This document shows, piece by piece, positions 35,059 through 43,537 of a stretch of 64,000 nucleotides of DNA. Source of the stretch: Legionella sheltonii (GTDB lineage: Bacteria; Pseudomonadota; Gammaproteobacteria; Legionellales; Legionellaceae); assembly GCF_026191355.1 (NCBI RefSeq), contig NZ_JAPHOQ010000008.1, positions 124,001 through 188,000 on the forward strand. The letters run 5' to 3'. The translations under genes and the position numbers were made by a program. Numbering within the stretch: the stretch's first letter is position 1; each line of letters opens with the position of its first letter. The notes below the pieces were generated by a model. That model saw only the letters and a program-made list of their open reading frames with translations, was not told where the DNA came from and did not search any database.

Positions 35059-36525
35059 CTACTTCTCTTTGGATTCCTGATGTGCAAAATAATTTAAATC
35101 CAACTCTCGAGCTGCTTTTACATCATCCAAGCGTTTGACAGGCAGCGTATGAGGTGCCTCTTTGACTAAATTAGGATTTGTGGCCGCTTCTTCTCTAATG
35201 GTTTTCATTATCTGTACAAAGTGATCCAATTCCTCTTTACTTTCTGTTTCTGTTGGCTCAATCAGCAGACATTCTGGGATGAGCAGTGGAAAATAGGTGG
35301 TTGGTGCATGGACCCCATAATCCAATAATCGTTTGGCAAAATCCATTGCAGTAACACCATACATTTTCTTTTCTGGACTTAAAGTAAGAATAAATTCATG
35401 AGAAGCTCGCCGGCTTGGATAGGCTGCAGTAAAACCTGCTTTAGTGAGTTCTTTAAGCAGATAATTCGCGTTCAACGTTGCATATTCTGAAACTCGGAGT
35501 AACCCATCTTTGCCAAGAACACGCATATAAAAATAAGCGCGCAGCAAAATACCGGCATTTCCCATAAAACAGGATAAGCGGCCAATACTTTGTGGATAAT
35601 CTTGATGGGTTGCCCATTGATATTCGGAATTCGTTTTTTTCACTACCGGTAATGGCATGAAAGGGAGTAAGCGTTTGCCTACAGCCACAGGACCAGCACC
35701 GGGGCCACCCCCGCCGTGAGGTGTAGCAAATGTTTTATGTAAGTTTAAGTGCATGACATCAAAACCCATGTCCCCCGGTCTAACTTTTCCTAAAATAGCA
35801 TTGAGGTTGGCTCCATCGTAATACAATAACCCTCCCGCTTGGTGAACAAGGGCTGCTATTTCTTTAATTTGACGCATAAACAAGCCCAAAGTCGAAGGAT
35901 TGGTTAGCATAATGCCTGCTGTTCTTGGCCCTAGTTTGCTTTTTAATTCTTCAAGATCGATATCGCCATCTGCAGCAGTCGATATTTCAACAATTTTAAA
36001 GCCACACATGACGGCAGAGGCGGGGTTTGTACCATGGGCTGCATCAGGAATTAGCATTTCATCACGAGCGGTGTCACCTCGAGATTGATGATAGGCTTTA
36101 ATCATCGCAACCCCAGCAAACTCACCTTGGGATCCGGCCATGGGAGTCAAAGAAACACCTGCCATGCCTGTAATTTCAGCAATATGCTCTTGCAAGCGAT
36201 ACAATACTTCCAGGAAACCCTGGCTGTTTTCTTCCGTTGCCAAAGGATGACGATTAAGAAAATTAGCCATGGATGCTGCTTTGTGGACTCCTCGCGGATT
36301 GTACTTCATGGTACATGAACCCAGAGGATAAAAATTGCTGTCGATTGAGAAATTTTTATGGGATAAACGGGTAAAATGCCTTACCACTTGTAATTCGGAG
36401 CAAGCGGGCATTTTGGGGGGCGTTCTTCGCTCCAATTCAGCGGGAATGGCGTATTTGCTGGTTGAAATTTTGGGCGCTTGGGCAGCTGCTTGACGGTCTT
36501 TTTTAGATAATTCAAAAATCAACAT
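35059..36525 (-). CDS. gcvPB: Glycine dehydrogenase (decarboxylating) subunit 2
   Basis: A 488-residue PLP-dependent subunit of the P-protein of glycine cleavage. The PLP lysine is in [29 protein letters not shown] near residue 65 and [15 protein letters not shown] are family hallmarks. With GcvPA it decarboxylates glycine and passes the aminomethyl group to lipoyl-GcvH. The split two-subunit form contrasts with the single-chain enzyme of E. coli. GGAAGG precedes the ATG, and it overlaps the yciI stop by 7 bp. Cytosolic. Confidence 0.97.
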   Translation of the reverse strand: MLIFELSKKDRQAAAQAPKISTSKYAIPAELERRTPPKMPACSELQVVRHFTRLSHKNFSIDSNFYPLGSCTMKYNPRGVHKAASMANFLNRHPLATEENSQGFLEVLYRLQEHIAEITGMAGVSLTPMAGSQGEFAGVAMIKAYHQSRGDTARDEMLIPDAAHGTNPASAVMCGFKIVEISTAADGDIDLEELKSKLGPRTAGIMLTNPSTLGLFMRQIKEIAALVHQAGGLLYYDGANLNAILGKVRPGDMGFDVMHLNLHKTFATPHGGGGPGAGPVAVGKRLLPFMPLPVVKKTNSEYQWATHQDYPQSIGRLSCFMGNAGILLRAYFYMRVLGKDGLLRVSEYATLNANYLLKELTKAGFTAAYPSRRASHEFILTLSPEKKMYGVTAMDFAKRLLDYGVHAPTTYFPLLIPECLLIEPTETESKEELDHFVQIMKTIREEAATNPNLVKEAPHTLPVKRLDDVKAARELDLNYFAHQESKEK

Positions 36526-36827
36526 AATTTGCCTTCCATTTTTTGAATAAATTCTTTAAGTTCAGCGCGATGGTTGACCGGAGTAAATTCAATAAATTGA
36601 TACTCAGCGATCTCCGCCAGATAATAGGGATCCTTTTTGAATATGGATTCGAGATAAGCTCGATCATTTGAAGCTGCGATGATGATTCCACCAGTGCGTG
36701 GCTTCATAGGACCCGAGACCAGCAATAAACCTTGTTTATAATAGTAATCAAGGAATTCTCTATGTGCTTGCAGGTATTTATCTACTTCACTAAGAGGAAC
36801 TAAATAGGTCAACTGAATTACAAACAT
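36519..36827 (-). CDS. YciI-family protein within the gcv operon
   Basis: A 102-residue YCII-domain protein of ferredoxin-like fold. The opening [26 protein letters not shown] and the central [16 protein letters not shown] match the family, including the conserved His (HREFLDYY) and Asp (KKDPY) positions. YciI proteins have unknown or hydrolase-like roles. It overlaps gcvPA by 10 bp and gcvPB by 7 bp, so it is translated between the two halves of the P-protein. That placement suggests a link with glycine cleavage, but the function is not known. Confidence 0.85.
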   Translation of the reverse strand: MFVIQLTYLVPLSEVDKYLQAHREFLDYYYKQGLLLVSGPMKPRTGGIIIAASNDRAYLESIFKKDPYYLAEIAEYQFIEFTPVNHRAELKEFIQKMEGKLC

Positions 36828-38197
36828 GAGTCACCTCGTTGAGACATGATGGATTTCAACGTTTTTGCATAAAACGCGATGTCCTCTGGCGTTCGCATTT
36901 CCGTAGCACAAATTAAAAGGGTATTCGCTAATTGAGGGTAATGAACTCCTAAGTTATAACCTCCAGTGATACCCGCATTCGCTAATTCTTTTAATACCTG
37001 TTCTACAGGTTGATTGAGTTTAAGCAAGGCTTCATGAAAATAAGGTGCAGTAAACACCTGTTCTACACCATCAATTTCGGTTAAGGCGTCCACTAATTCA
37101 TGAGTATTATGGTGGCATTGGCTTGCAACTTGGCGTAATCCTTCTGCGCCCAAAAGACTCATATGAATGGTGGCTGCCGTAACCAATAAGCCCTGATTGG
37201 TACAAATGTTTGAGGTTGCTTTGGCACGACGTATATGTTGCTCGCGTGCTTGTAAGGTTAGGGTAAACCCTCTTTTTCCATCTTTATCCAAAGTACATCC
37301 GATAATTCGCCCAGGCATTTGGCGTACATGAGCCATACGTGTGCTTAAAAATCCAAAATAAGGGCCTCCTGATGCCATTGGTGCCCCTAAAGGTTGACCC
37401 TCGCCACAGGCAATGTCTACGCCATGTTTGCCCCAGGCACCTGGTGGTTTTACTAAGGCAAGTGATACAGGATTGACGCAAGCAACACTGATTGTTTTGT
37501 TTTGATGAGCCCAATCACTCAGCTCATCTACTTTTTCCAGGCAACCAAAAAAATTAGGTTGAGCAATAACCAATGCCGTAATATCTTCTCCTGCATATTG
37601 TTCCAAAGCCGCAAGAGAGGTAATGCCCTGTTTTTCATCAAAAGGCAATGTAATCACTTCAATGTGCTGATTCCGCAGAATGGTTTCAATGGTTTCACGA
37701 TAGAGTGGATGAGTTGTGCCGGTGATTAATACGCGGTTTGTTTTGCTGTGTTTATTGACACGTACTGCCATTAAAATGGCCTCAGCAAGCGCGGTAGCAC
37801 CATCATACATCGATGCATTGGATACCTCCATGCCTGTTAGTTCACAGATCATGGTTTGGTATTCGTATAACAATTGCAGCGTGCCTTGACTGGCTTCGGC
37901 TTGGTAAGGTGTGTATGCGGTTAAGAATTCACCACGCGAAGCAATATCCCACACTGCTGCAGGTATGTGATGCTCATAGCATCCTGCACCTATAAAGCAG
38001 ATTCCGTTACGGTTTTTATTCGCCAGTTCTTGAGCTTCTTTTAACATATCCATTTCATTGATGCCAGCAGGTATATTTTGAAATCCTGCATATTGCAAAG
38101 ACAATGGAATTTCATCAAACAAAGTTTGGGTATCTTGCGCGCCAATGGCGTCAAGCATCGCTTTGCTGTCTTCGGACGTGTGTGGGATATAAGGCAT
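36818..38197 (-). CDS. gcvPA: Glycine dehydrogenase (decarboxylating) subunit 1
   Basis: A 459-residue partner of GcvPB. Recognised by PYIPHTSED at the start, GAGCYEHHIPAAVWDIASRG in two parts near 70, YTPYQAEASQG, and ALREQHIRR-type ATSNICTNQGL. It shares the PLP-fold but lacks the lysine, which lies in PB. It starts 2 bp after gcvH, so the cluster is an operon gcvT-gcvH-gcvPA-yciI-gcvPB, though a 297-bp gap separates gcvT and gcvH stop-to-start. Confidence 0.96.
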   Translation of the reverse strand: MPYIPHTSEDSKAMLDAIGAQDTQTLFDEIPLSLQYAGFQNIPAGINEMDMLKEAQELANKNRNGICFIGAGCYEHHIPAAVWDIASRGEFLTAYTPYQAEASQGTLQLLYEYQTMICELTGMEVSNASMYDGATALAEAILMAVRVNKHSKTNRVLITGTTHPLYRETIETILRNQHIEVITLPFDEKQGITSLAALEQYAGEDITALVIAQPNFFGCLEKVDELSDWAHQNKTISVACVNPVSLALVKPPGAWGKHGVDIACGEGQPLGAPMASGGPYFGFLSTRMAHVRQMPGRIIGCTLDKDGKRGFTLTLQAREQHIRRAKATSNICTNQGLLVTAATIHMSLLGAEGLRQVASQCHHNTHELVDALTEIDGVEQVFTAPYFHEALLKLNQPVEQVLKELANAGITGGYNLGVHYPQLANTLLICATEMRTPEDIAFYAKTLKSIMSQRGDSCL

Positions 38198-38199
38198 GA

Positions 38200-38577
38200 T
38201 TAGTGTTCCTCAGCAATCTCATTTTGATATTGTTCAGCAGATAATAAACTGTCAATTTCACCAGGATGACTAGGTTTCAGCTTGACCAGCCAGCCAGCAG
38301 TATAAGGGTCGGAATTAACAAGCGCTGGATTTTCGACGACTAATTCATTGACCGCGGTAACGACGCCACTTACGGGGGCATAGAAGTCAGAGGCAGCTTT
38401 TACTGACTCGACAACACCTAACTCTTCACCTGCGCTCACTTCATCACCTACTTCAGGCAATTCTACAAAAACCATGTCACCCAATAATTGTTGCGCATGA
38501 TCCGTGATGCCTATGGTTACTTCATTTTGCTCTTCTTTGAGCCATTCATGGGTATTTGTGAATTTCAATTCATTCAT
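38200..38577 (-). CDS. gcvH: Glycine cleavage system H protein
   Basis: A 125-residue lipoyl carrier. The lipoylated Lys is in [13 protein letters not shown] near residue 65; THEWLKEE near the start and [13 protein letters not shown] near the end are conserved. It shuttles the aminomethyl group between P, T and L proteins. The ATG at 38577 has AAGGAT nearby. Confidence 0.97.
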   Translation of the reverse strand: MNELKFTNTHEWLKEEQNEVTIGITDHAQQLLGDMVFVELPEVGDEVSAGEELGVVESVKAASDFYAPVSGVVTAVNELVVENPALVNSDPYTAGWLVKLKPSHPGEIDSLLSAEQYQNEIAEEH

Positions 38578-38665
38578 TCGTATTATCCTTATTTAATTAT
38601 ATAACCACTTAATTCAAAATGTTTGGTAACGATTCAGCTGAAAAGCCATATTTTGCCCATCTTGG

Positions 38666-38731
38666 GCGAAAAGCACGCTGAGAAATGTTCACATAACCAT
38701 CTATGCTACACTTTTTCAACGCGCTTTTCGC
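38666..38731. repeat. Inverted repeat between gcvT and gcvH
   Basis: Perfect 9-bp arms GCGAAAAGC (38666-38674) and GCTTTTCGC (38723-38731) enclose 48 bp. A short GCCC/GGGC hairpin abuts the left arm. It may be a dispersed element or a transcript-processing structure. No glycine-riboswitch core was recognised. Confidence 0.4.
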
Positions 38732-38794
38732 TCAACCTACGCTCAACTCTGTCTTTCACTTAGATTTTGAAATCATAATGAATCGATACCGTGT

Positions 38795-39877
38795 CTAAAG
38801 CGCCTTTCCTGATTTAACAAAACGGGGTTTACCTACTTTTGCTGGAACTAATTTGCCACGAATATCAACCATGACTTCATCACCTGTTTCAACAGGGACT
38901 CTTGCTAAAGCAATGGATTTTTCCAGGGTGGGTGAATAGCTGCCGCTAGTAATAATCCCATCTGCGCAGCCTGGAATGATTACCTTTTGTCCATGACGCA
39001 TAATCCCTTTATCTAACAAGGTAAGTCCAACCATTTTACGCTTGATTCCTATTTGTTTTTGCGAAAATAAGGCCCCCATTCCGATAAAATCACGATCTGC
39101 AGGTTCCCATTTAATGGTCCAAGCAAGCCCTGATTCTAAGGGGCTAGTGGTCGTGTCCATATCCTGGCCGTAAAGAAGCATGCCCGCCTCCAGCCGCAGC
39201 GTATCTCGAGCGCCTAAGCCACAGGGATGTACGCCCACCTGCATTAAGTTATTCCATAATTGGACGATGCTCTCTTCAGGCGCGATGATTTCAAATCCAT
39301 CTTCTCCAGTATATCCAGTGCGTGCAAAAAACCATTGTTCCACATCCACACATTCAAAATGTGTCAGTGTAGAGACTGCATCAATTTGGGCAGGATTAAG
39401 CGTTTTCAAGGTTTTTTCTATTGCCTGAGGTCCTTGGATGGCAATCATCGCCAATTCTCTGCGTTCTTGTAGGCCTACCGCAAACCCTTCGCTTTTTTTG
39501 CGAATCCAGGCCAAATCATTTTGTCGTGTTGCCGAATTCAGGACAACTCGGTAATTATCGGAAGCACGTTGATAAACGATGAGATCATCAATAACTCCAC
39601 CGTGTTCGTTGCACATGCAACTATAAAGCGCCTTGCCATTGTGCTCGAGTTGATCCACATCATTCGTTAACAGCTTACGTAAAAATTGGCGGCCACCGGC
39701 GCCAAGTATGTCAACAATCGTCATATGCGAGACATCAAACATGCCGGCATCTTTTCGAACATAGTGATGTTCATTAATCTGCGATCCATAATGCAATGGC
39801 ATTTCCCAGCCATGAAAATCAACCATTTTAGCGCCACATGCTTGATGAGTGGCATGAAGAGGGGTTTTAGCAATCAT
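38795..39877 (-). CDS. gcvT: Glycine cleavage system T protein (aminomethyltransferase)
   Basis: A 360-residue tetrahydrofolate-dependent enzyme that releases ammonia and makes methylene-THF. The ATG at 39877 has AAGGACGT upstream and gives the classic start KTPLHATHQACGAKMVDFHGWEMP, split as one N-terminal block. FDVSHM, ALYSCMCNEHGGVIDDL and FARTGYTGEDGFE follow. The frame is open further to 39946, without a ribosome site. Catalytic Asp is expected in MFDVSHM-adjacent residues. It is the first gene of the gcv operon and divergent from a DUF3592 gene. Confidence 0.96.
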   Translation of the reverse strand: MIAKTPLHATHQACGAKMVDFHGWEMPLHYGSQINEHHYVRKDAGMFDVSHMTIVDILGAGGRQFLRKLLTNDVDQLEHNGKALYSCMCNEHGGVIDDLIVYQRASDNYRVVLNSATRQNDLAWIRKKSEGFAVGLQERRELAMIAIQGPQAIEKTLKTLNPAQIDAVSTLTHFECVDVEQWFFARTGYTGEDGFEIIAPEESIVQLWNNLMQVGVHPCGLGARDTLRLEAGMLLYGQDMDTTTSPLESGLAWTIKWEPADRDFIGMGALFSQKQIGIKRKMVGLTLLDKGIMRHGQKVIIPGCADGIITSGSYSPTLEKSIALARVPVETGDEVMVDIRGKLVPAKVGKPRFVKSGKAL

Positions 39878-39933
39878 TGTACGTCCTTTTTCAATCACCT
39901 TAATGTGGGTGATTATACCTATTGCGATATATA

Positions 39934-39950
39934 CTGTATATTGCATACAG
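39934..39950. promoter_or_regulatory. Palindrome in gcvT/DUF3592 divergent promoter
   Basis: Arms CTGTAT / ATACAG with a 5-nt spacer, overlapped by TATACTGTATA. It sits in the 95 bp between divergent genes, so a regulator or promoter element is plausible. Confidence 0.3.
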
Positions 39951-39972
39951 CATATTTCTTAGGACTACTTTA

Positions 39973-40440
39973 ATGATTGGGCTAAATGTTTGGCGTTGGA
40001 TGCTGGATTTAGGTTGGTTGCTCTTTCTTTTAATACTCTTTAGACATTTTTGGCGTGATAGACAAATTTTGGTGCAGGCTCAATCATGGCTAAAAGTTAA
40101 GGGATATATTACCGCATGCGAATGGACTACAGTCGGCCATAGCGTTTGGCCTAAAATTGAATACACGTATCAGATTAACGATCATAATTTGACAGGGGAA
40201 TATTTGTTTTTGGATACAGCTCATAATAATCCGAACAGTAAATATTCTCGTGGAGTAGCATATAAAGCAGCCGTAGCCTTTCAAGAGAATGAGGCAATTG
40301 ATATTTATTATAATCCGAATCGTCCAGAGCAATCTGCTTTAGACGTATCCATGCCAACCAAATTAAATATTATATTGATTTTGATTGGCATATTAATTGT
40401 TGTGCACCTAGGTCTTATGGCTTGGCGTTATTGGGGGTAG
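39973..40440 (+). CDS. DUF3592-type membrane protein
   Basis: A 155-residue protein starting MIGLNVWRW at 39973 with AGGA 8 nt upstream. Membrane segments are near residues 10-28 (LGWLLFLLILF) and 133-152 (IILILIGILIVVHLGLMAW). Between them is the DUF3592 domain: KGYITACEWTTVG, KIEYTYQINDHNLTG, and the conserved AVAFQENEAIDIYYNPNRPEQS. The function is unknown. It probably lies in the inner membrane with its domain on one face. The last 26 bp overlap the end of the convergent IcmL-like gene. Confidence 0.75.
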   Translation: MIGLNVWRWMLDLGWLLFLLILFRHFWRDRQILVQAQSWLKVKGYITACEWTTVGHSVWPKIEYTYQINDHNLTGEYLFLDTAHNNPNSKYSRGVAYKAAVAFQENEAIDIYYNPNRPEQSALDVSMPTKLNIILILIGILIVVHLGLMAWRYWG

Positions 40441-40990
40441 GTGGAGTACCTGTTGATGGTGTATTTGTCGTACTCGGAGATGGTGTGCTATTCGGTGTTT
40501 CACTGTCTTCTTCGACAATGCATTTACAAGCGGGTTTCGTTTCTACAGACTGTAAGTTGGTAATGCTGTATCCGCGAACACCTTGACCTGAAGGTGCGAC
40601 CATAAAATTAATGGCTACTTTCAAATGTTGTCGTTGCTGATACTGAGGATTTTGGTAGATCACCAACAGCCTCATGTTTGCTTTCCAATGCGTGGGATCA
40701 ATTTGAGTGATTACAGGAGGTTCTGTTGCTACCGAGCTCACTCTATATTGATTTTTTTGCACCGCTTCTGGCAATTTGGACGCATTTAAAGCATTACTGA
40801 AGGCGATCCAGCCATCAGCTGTGAAATATTTGGCTATTTTCTTTTGATCTTCGAGGTAATTTTGATAGCTGTAGGTATATGTAGCAACAATTGCTTCATT
40901 GACCCAAACCGATAATTCAGCCTGTTCAGGTTGTGCATAACTTAATTGGAAAAAAATGGATAATAAAATAAAGGCAAATTTTTTATTCAT
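40415..40990 (-). CDS. IcmL/DotI-like secretion-system protein paralogue
   Basis: A 191-residue exported protein with a signal peptide (MNKKFAFILLSIFFQLSYA). Residues about 25-150 match the IcmL/DotI periplasmic domain: VNEAIVATYTYSYQNYLED, YFTADGWIAFSNAL, MRLLVIYQNP and GYSITNLQSV. A Thr/Pro/Ser-rich tail (about 160-191) is proline-rich and probably disordered. In Legionella, DotI/IcmL is an inner-membrane component of the Dot/Icm machine. This paralogue lacks an anchoring segment after cleavage and sits outside the dot/icm loci, so it may be an accessory or adapter. L. pneumophila has similar extra copies. AAGGA precedes the ATG. Confidence 0.8.
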   Translation of the reverse strand: MNKKFAFILLSIFFQLSYAQPEQAELSVWVNEAIVATYTYSYQNYLEDQKKIAKYFTADGWIAFSNALNASKLPEAVQKNQYRVSSVATEPPVITQIDPTHWKANMRLLVIYQNPQYQQRQHLKVAINFMVAPSGQGVRGYSITNLQSVETKPACKCIVEEDSETPNSTPSPSTTNTPSTGTPPTPNNAKP

Positions 40991-41062
40991 ATGTATGGTC
41001 CTTTTACAATAAGGAGGGCTAGACTTCGTTTACTACACCATAGTGTAGCATTATTCAATGCA

Positions 41063-41180
41063 CATAAAAAAATCCCCGGCTGCGGCCGGGGCAAATTGGA
41101 TGTTTAGATAATTAATCCAAACATTGCCCCGCTTAAGAGGGGGTAAAGCGGAGCTAAGCATTCGGGGGAAATGCTCACTA
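41063..41180 (-). ncRNA. Candidate small RNA with C-rich hairpin loops
   Basis: On the minus strand this region folds into four consecutive hairpins and ends in a factor-independent terminator. Hairpin 1 (41157-41175) has a 6-bp stem and loop TCCCCCG. Hairpin 2 (41129-41151) has stem CCGCTT/AAGCGG and loop containing ACCCCCTC. Hairpin 3 (41100-41124) has stem ATGTTT/AAACAT. The terminator (41074-41091) has 7 GC pairs followed by ATTTTTT. A promoter-like TTGAAC (41206-41211) and TCTAAC (41182-41187), 18 bp apart, precede it. Length is about 115 nt. Unpaired C5 runs could bind ribosome sites. An alternative TTGCCCC/GGGGCAA pairing competes with the terminator. No coding frame fits. Confidence 0.55.
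41074..41091 (-). terminator. Intrinsic terminator of the candidate RNA
   Basis: CCCCGGC-TGCG-GCCGGGG on the plus strand. Read on the minus strand, the stem is followed by ATTTTTTT. It points left, with no minus-strand protein gene upstream, which is what reveals the candidate RNA. Confidence 0.8.
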
Positions 41181-41572
41181 TGTTAGACACAAAAAATATC
41201 AAAAAGTTCAATTATTAATCAGATTTTTATCATTTAAATCAATAAATAATCAAATGGAATAAATAGGCTATTGAATATTAAGGCATTTTAATAATTAAAG
41301 CAGTTATTTTATTCTCAAATTTATATCGAGCAACGTTGGGTTTTTTGAACTTGAGTCAGATAAAACATCCTAATTAAGCAGAAAAGTACATATTCAACTG
41401 CTTAAATCTATCGATTATGTTGTCTTTATGGTATTTTATTCCCCTTAAACAAGCAGCTGAAACTCGCATCAATACAATTAAACCTGTATCACAATTTGAG
41501 ATACAAGCTTATCTTGATGTTATTTTTGAACTTCACTGCTTTTTCTATAAAAATAGGGCCTGTTGCAACTTC

Positions 41573-41704
41573 GCTAGATTGAGCCCAAATGACGTGATTT
41601 AGAATATTAAAATGCAGTGCCCAATCTCCGTCATCCCGAGCATAGCGAGGGATGACAAGGGATAGTATGCCAGCGCATATCACGCCATTTGCGCCCAATC
41701 TAGC
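41573..41704. repeat. Nested palindromic element (132 bp)
   Basis: Terminal arms of 26 bp (41573-41598 and 41679-41704) are inverted copies matching at 23 positions. Inside, GTCATCCC and GGGATGAC (41630-41656) form a second inverted repeat. No coding capacity. It looks like a MITE-like or bacterial interspersed mosaic element of unknown origin. Confidence 0.65.
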
Positions 41705-41784
41705 GCATTGTAAACAGACCTTTACTGCGTGATTCATACGTTGCAGAGTGTGTTTTGGGTGTCGACAAGGTTATTAAGGGGGGC

Positions 41785-43527
41785 ATGGTGCGAGAAAGTC
41801 GATTCTACTTTGCTAATCCTGATAGATTTGGCCGATATATCAATCGTTGGGATTTGTTGCTCCTTATTCTTATTTTTTCCATCTTGTTTTTTTTGGGGTG
41901 GGCCGGTTCACAAATGGCTACTCCTTATCAGTTGGGACAGCAGATACCTATTTCTTTAGATCCTGCCAATCTGCCTTTTTATGCATTACGTACCGTTCTT
42001 CGTATGTTTATTGCATTGTTTTTTTCAATCATTTTTACGTTTACTGTAGGACTTTGGGCGGCCAAAAATCGCCGTGCGGAACAAATCATTATCCCTGCCA
42101 TTGATATTTTGCAATCCATACCGGTGCTTAGTTTCTTATCCATTACCGTGACTGGGTTTATCCGCCTATTTCCAAACAGTTTGTTGGGACCTGAATGTGC
42201 CTCCATTTTCGCAATTTTTTGTGCCCAAGTATGGAATATGACTTTTGGTTTTTATCAGTCATTAAAAACATTGCCTCATGATTTACAAGAAGTGTCTTCT
42301 ATGTTTCGACTTTCAGCATGGCAGCGTTTTTGGAAACTGGAGGTTCCTTTTTCGATGTCGAGCTTGTTATGGAACATGATGGTTTCTATGTCTGCAAGTT
42401 GGTTCTTTGTGGTTTTATCGGAAGCAATTTCTGTAGCTCATCAAGACATCAGATTACCCGGGGTAGGCTCGTATATTGCTCTAGCAATCCAGCAACGGGA
42501 TATCCATGCAGTGGGCTATGCTATTTTGGCAATGGTGGTCGTTATTTTCTTATATGATCAAATATTCTTCCGCCCCTTAATTGCTTGGTCCGAAAAATTT
42601 AAAACAGAACAGTCTCATGATGAAGTGGAATATCAATCTTGGTTGATAGATTGGATACGCGGTAGTCGGTTAATGAAGCAATTTGCTGAAGTCATTAGTA
42701 TTTTTACTGATTATTTTGTCAATGCGCGCTGGCTTAGGATTAATGAGGCTAAAGCCATTAAAGAAGTTGATTTTAAAAGACAGAAACGTCTGGATCGGCT
42801 TTGGAGTATTTTAGTCTTAATCAGTGTTTGCTCGGGAGCATGGTTCCTATTACGCTTTATCCTTGCAGAATTGAAAGTCAGTGATATTTTACATGTATTT
42901 CTACTCGGCGCTGCTACAGGCACTCGAGTTCTTTGTTTGATTTTCTTGAGCTCCCTCGTCTGGATTCCAATAGGGGTGTGGATTGGCTTGAGACCAAGAA
43001 TTGCACAAAAAATACAGCCTGTTATCCAATTTGTTGCGGCGTTTCCAGCGAATTTATTCTATCCTTTATTTGTGATTGCTATTGTCGCGTTTCATTTAAA
43101 TGTAGAAATATGGGTGACGCCACTCATGATTCTTGGAACACAATGGTATATTTTATTCAATGTGATTGCAGGAGCATCTACTATTCCGCGTGAGCTTTAT
43201 CTCGCTGCAGATAATTTTGGTTTGAAAGGATGGATTTGGTGGAAAAGATTGGCGCTGCCTGGAATTTTTCCTTTTTATATTACTGGTGCCATTACAGCAG
43301 CAGGAGGTGCATGGAATGCCAGTATCGTCGCGGAATTTGTGAGTTGGGGGAATACTACCCTTAGAGCCACAGGCCTGGGCGAATACATTCAAGCCAGTAC
43401 GGCAACTGGTGATTTCCCAAAGATTGCTTTAGGTACCGCGATGATGTGTTTGTATGTGCTTACTTTTAACCATTTGATTTGGCGTCCGCTCTATCGGTTG
43501 GCGGAAGAACGTTTTAACTTTAATTAA
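41785..43527 (+). CDS. ABC transporter permease, duplicated (nitrate/sulfonate/taurine type)
   Basis: A 580-residue inner-membrane protein with two fused BPD_transp_1 domains and about twelve membrane segments. Each half has an EAA-type cytoplasmic motif: EVSSMFRLSAWQRFWKLEVP near residue 175 and LYLAADNFGLKGWIWWKRLALP near 475. This is the fused form of SsuC/NrtB-like permeases. The ATG at 41785 has AAGG 5 nt upstream; the GTG/TTG frame extends to 41755. It is followed 10 bp later by its ATPase, and no substrate-binding protein is near. The substrate is unknown. Confidence 0.88.
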   Translation: MVRESRFYFANPDRFGRYINRWDLLLLILIFSILFFLGWAGSQMATPYQLGQQIPISLDPANLPFYALRTVLRMFIALFFSIIFTFTVGLWAAKNRRAEQIIIPAIDILQSIPVLSFLSITVTGFIRLFPNSLLGPECASIFAIFCAQVWNMTFGFYQSLKTLPHDLQEVSSMFRLSAWQRFWKLEVPFSMSSLLWNMMVSMSASWFFVVLSEAISVAHQDIRLPGVGSYIALAIQQRDIHAVGYAILAMVVVIFLYDQIFFRPLIAWSEKFKTEQSHDEVEYQSWLIDWIRGSRLMKQFAEVISIFTDYFVNARWLRINEAKAIKEVDFKRQKRLDRLWSILVLISVCSGAWFLLRFILAELKVSDILHVFLLGAATGTRVLCLIFLSSLVWIPIGVWIGLRPRIAQKIQPVIQFVAAFPANLFYPLFVIAIVAFHLNVEIWVTPLMILGTQWYILFNVIAGASTIPRELYLAADNFGLKGWIWWKRLALPGIFPFYITGAITAAGGAWNASIVAEFVSWGNTTLRATGLGEYIQASTATGDFPKIALGTAMMCLYVLTFNHLIWRPLYRLAEERFNFN

Positions 43528-43537
43528 AAAGATACCT

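Larger units (their letters stand above)
40991..41784. other. Long intergenic region with sRNA candidate and palindromic element
   Basis: 794 bp with no convincing protein gene. From left to right it holds the IcmL-like promoter with a palindrome (CTACAC / GTGTAG, 41033-41048), a structured minus-strand RNA ending in a terminator (41063-41180), an AT-rich stretch, and an inverted-repeat element (41573-41704). Confidence 0.55.

Noticed and set aside
39878..39972. Glycine riboswitch ahead of gcvT
   Set aside because: Only 95 bp separate the divergent genes and no conserved riboswitch core was seen; the 217-bp gap to gcvH also lacks it.
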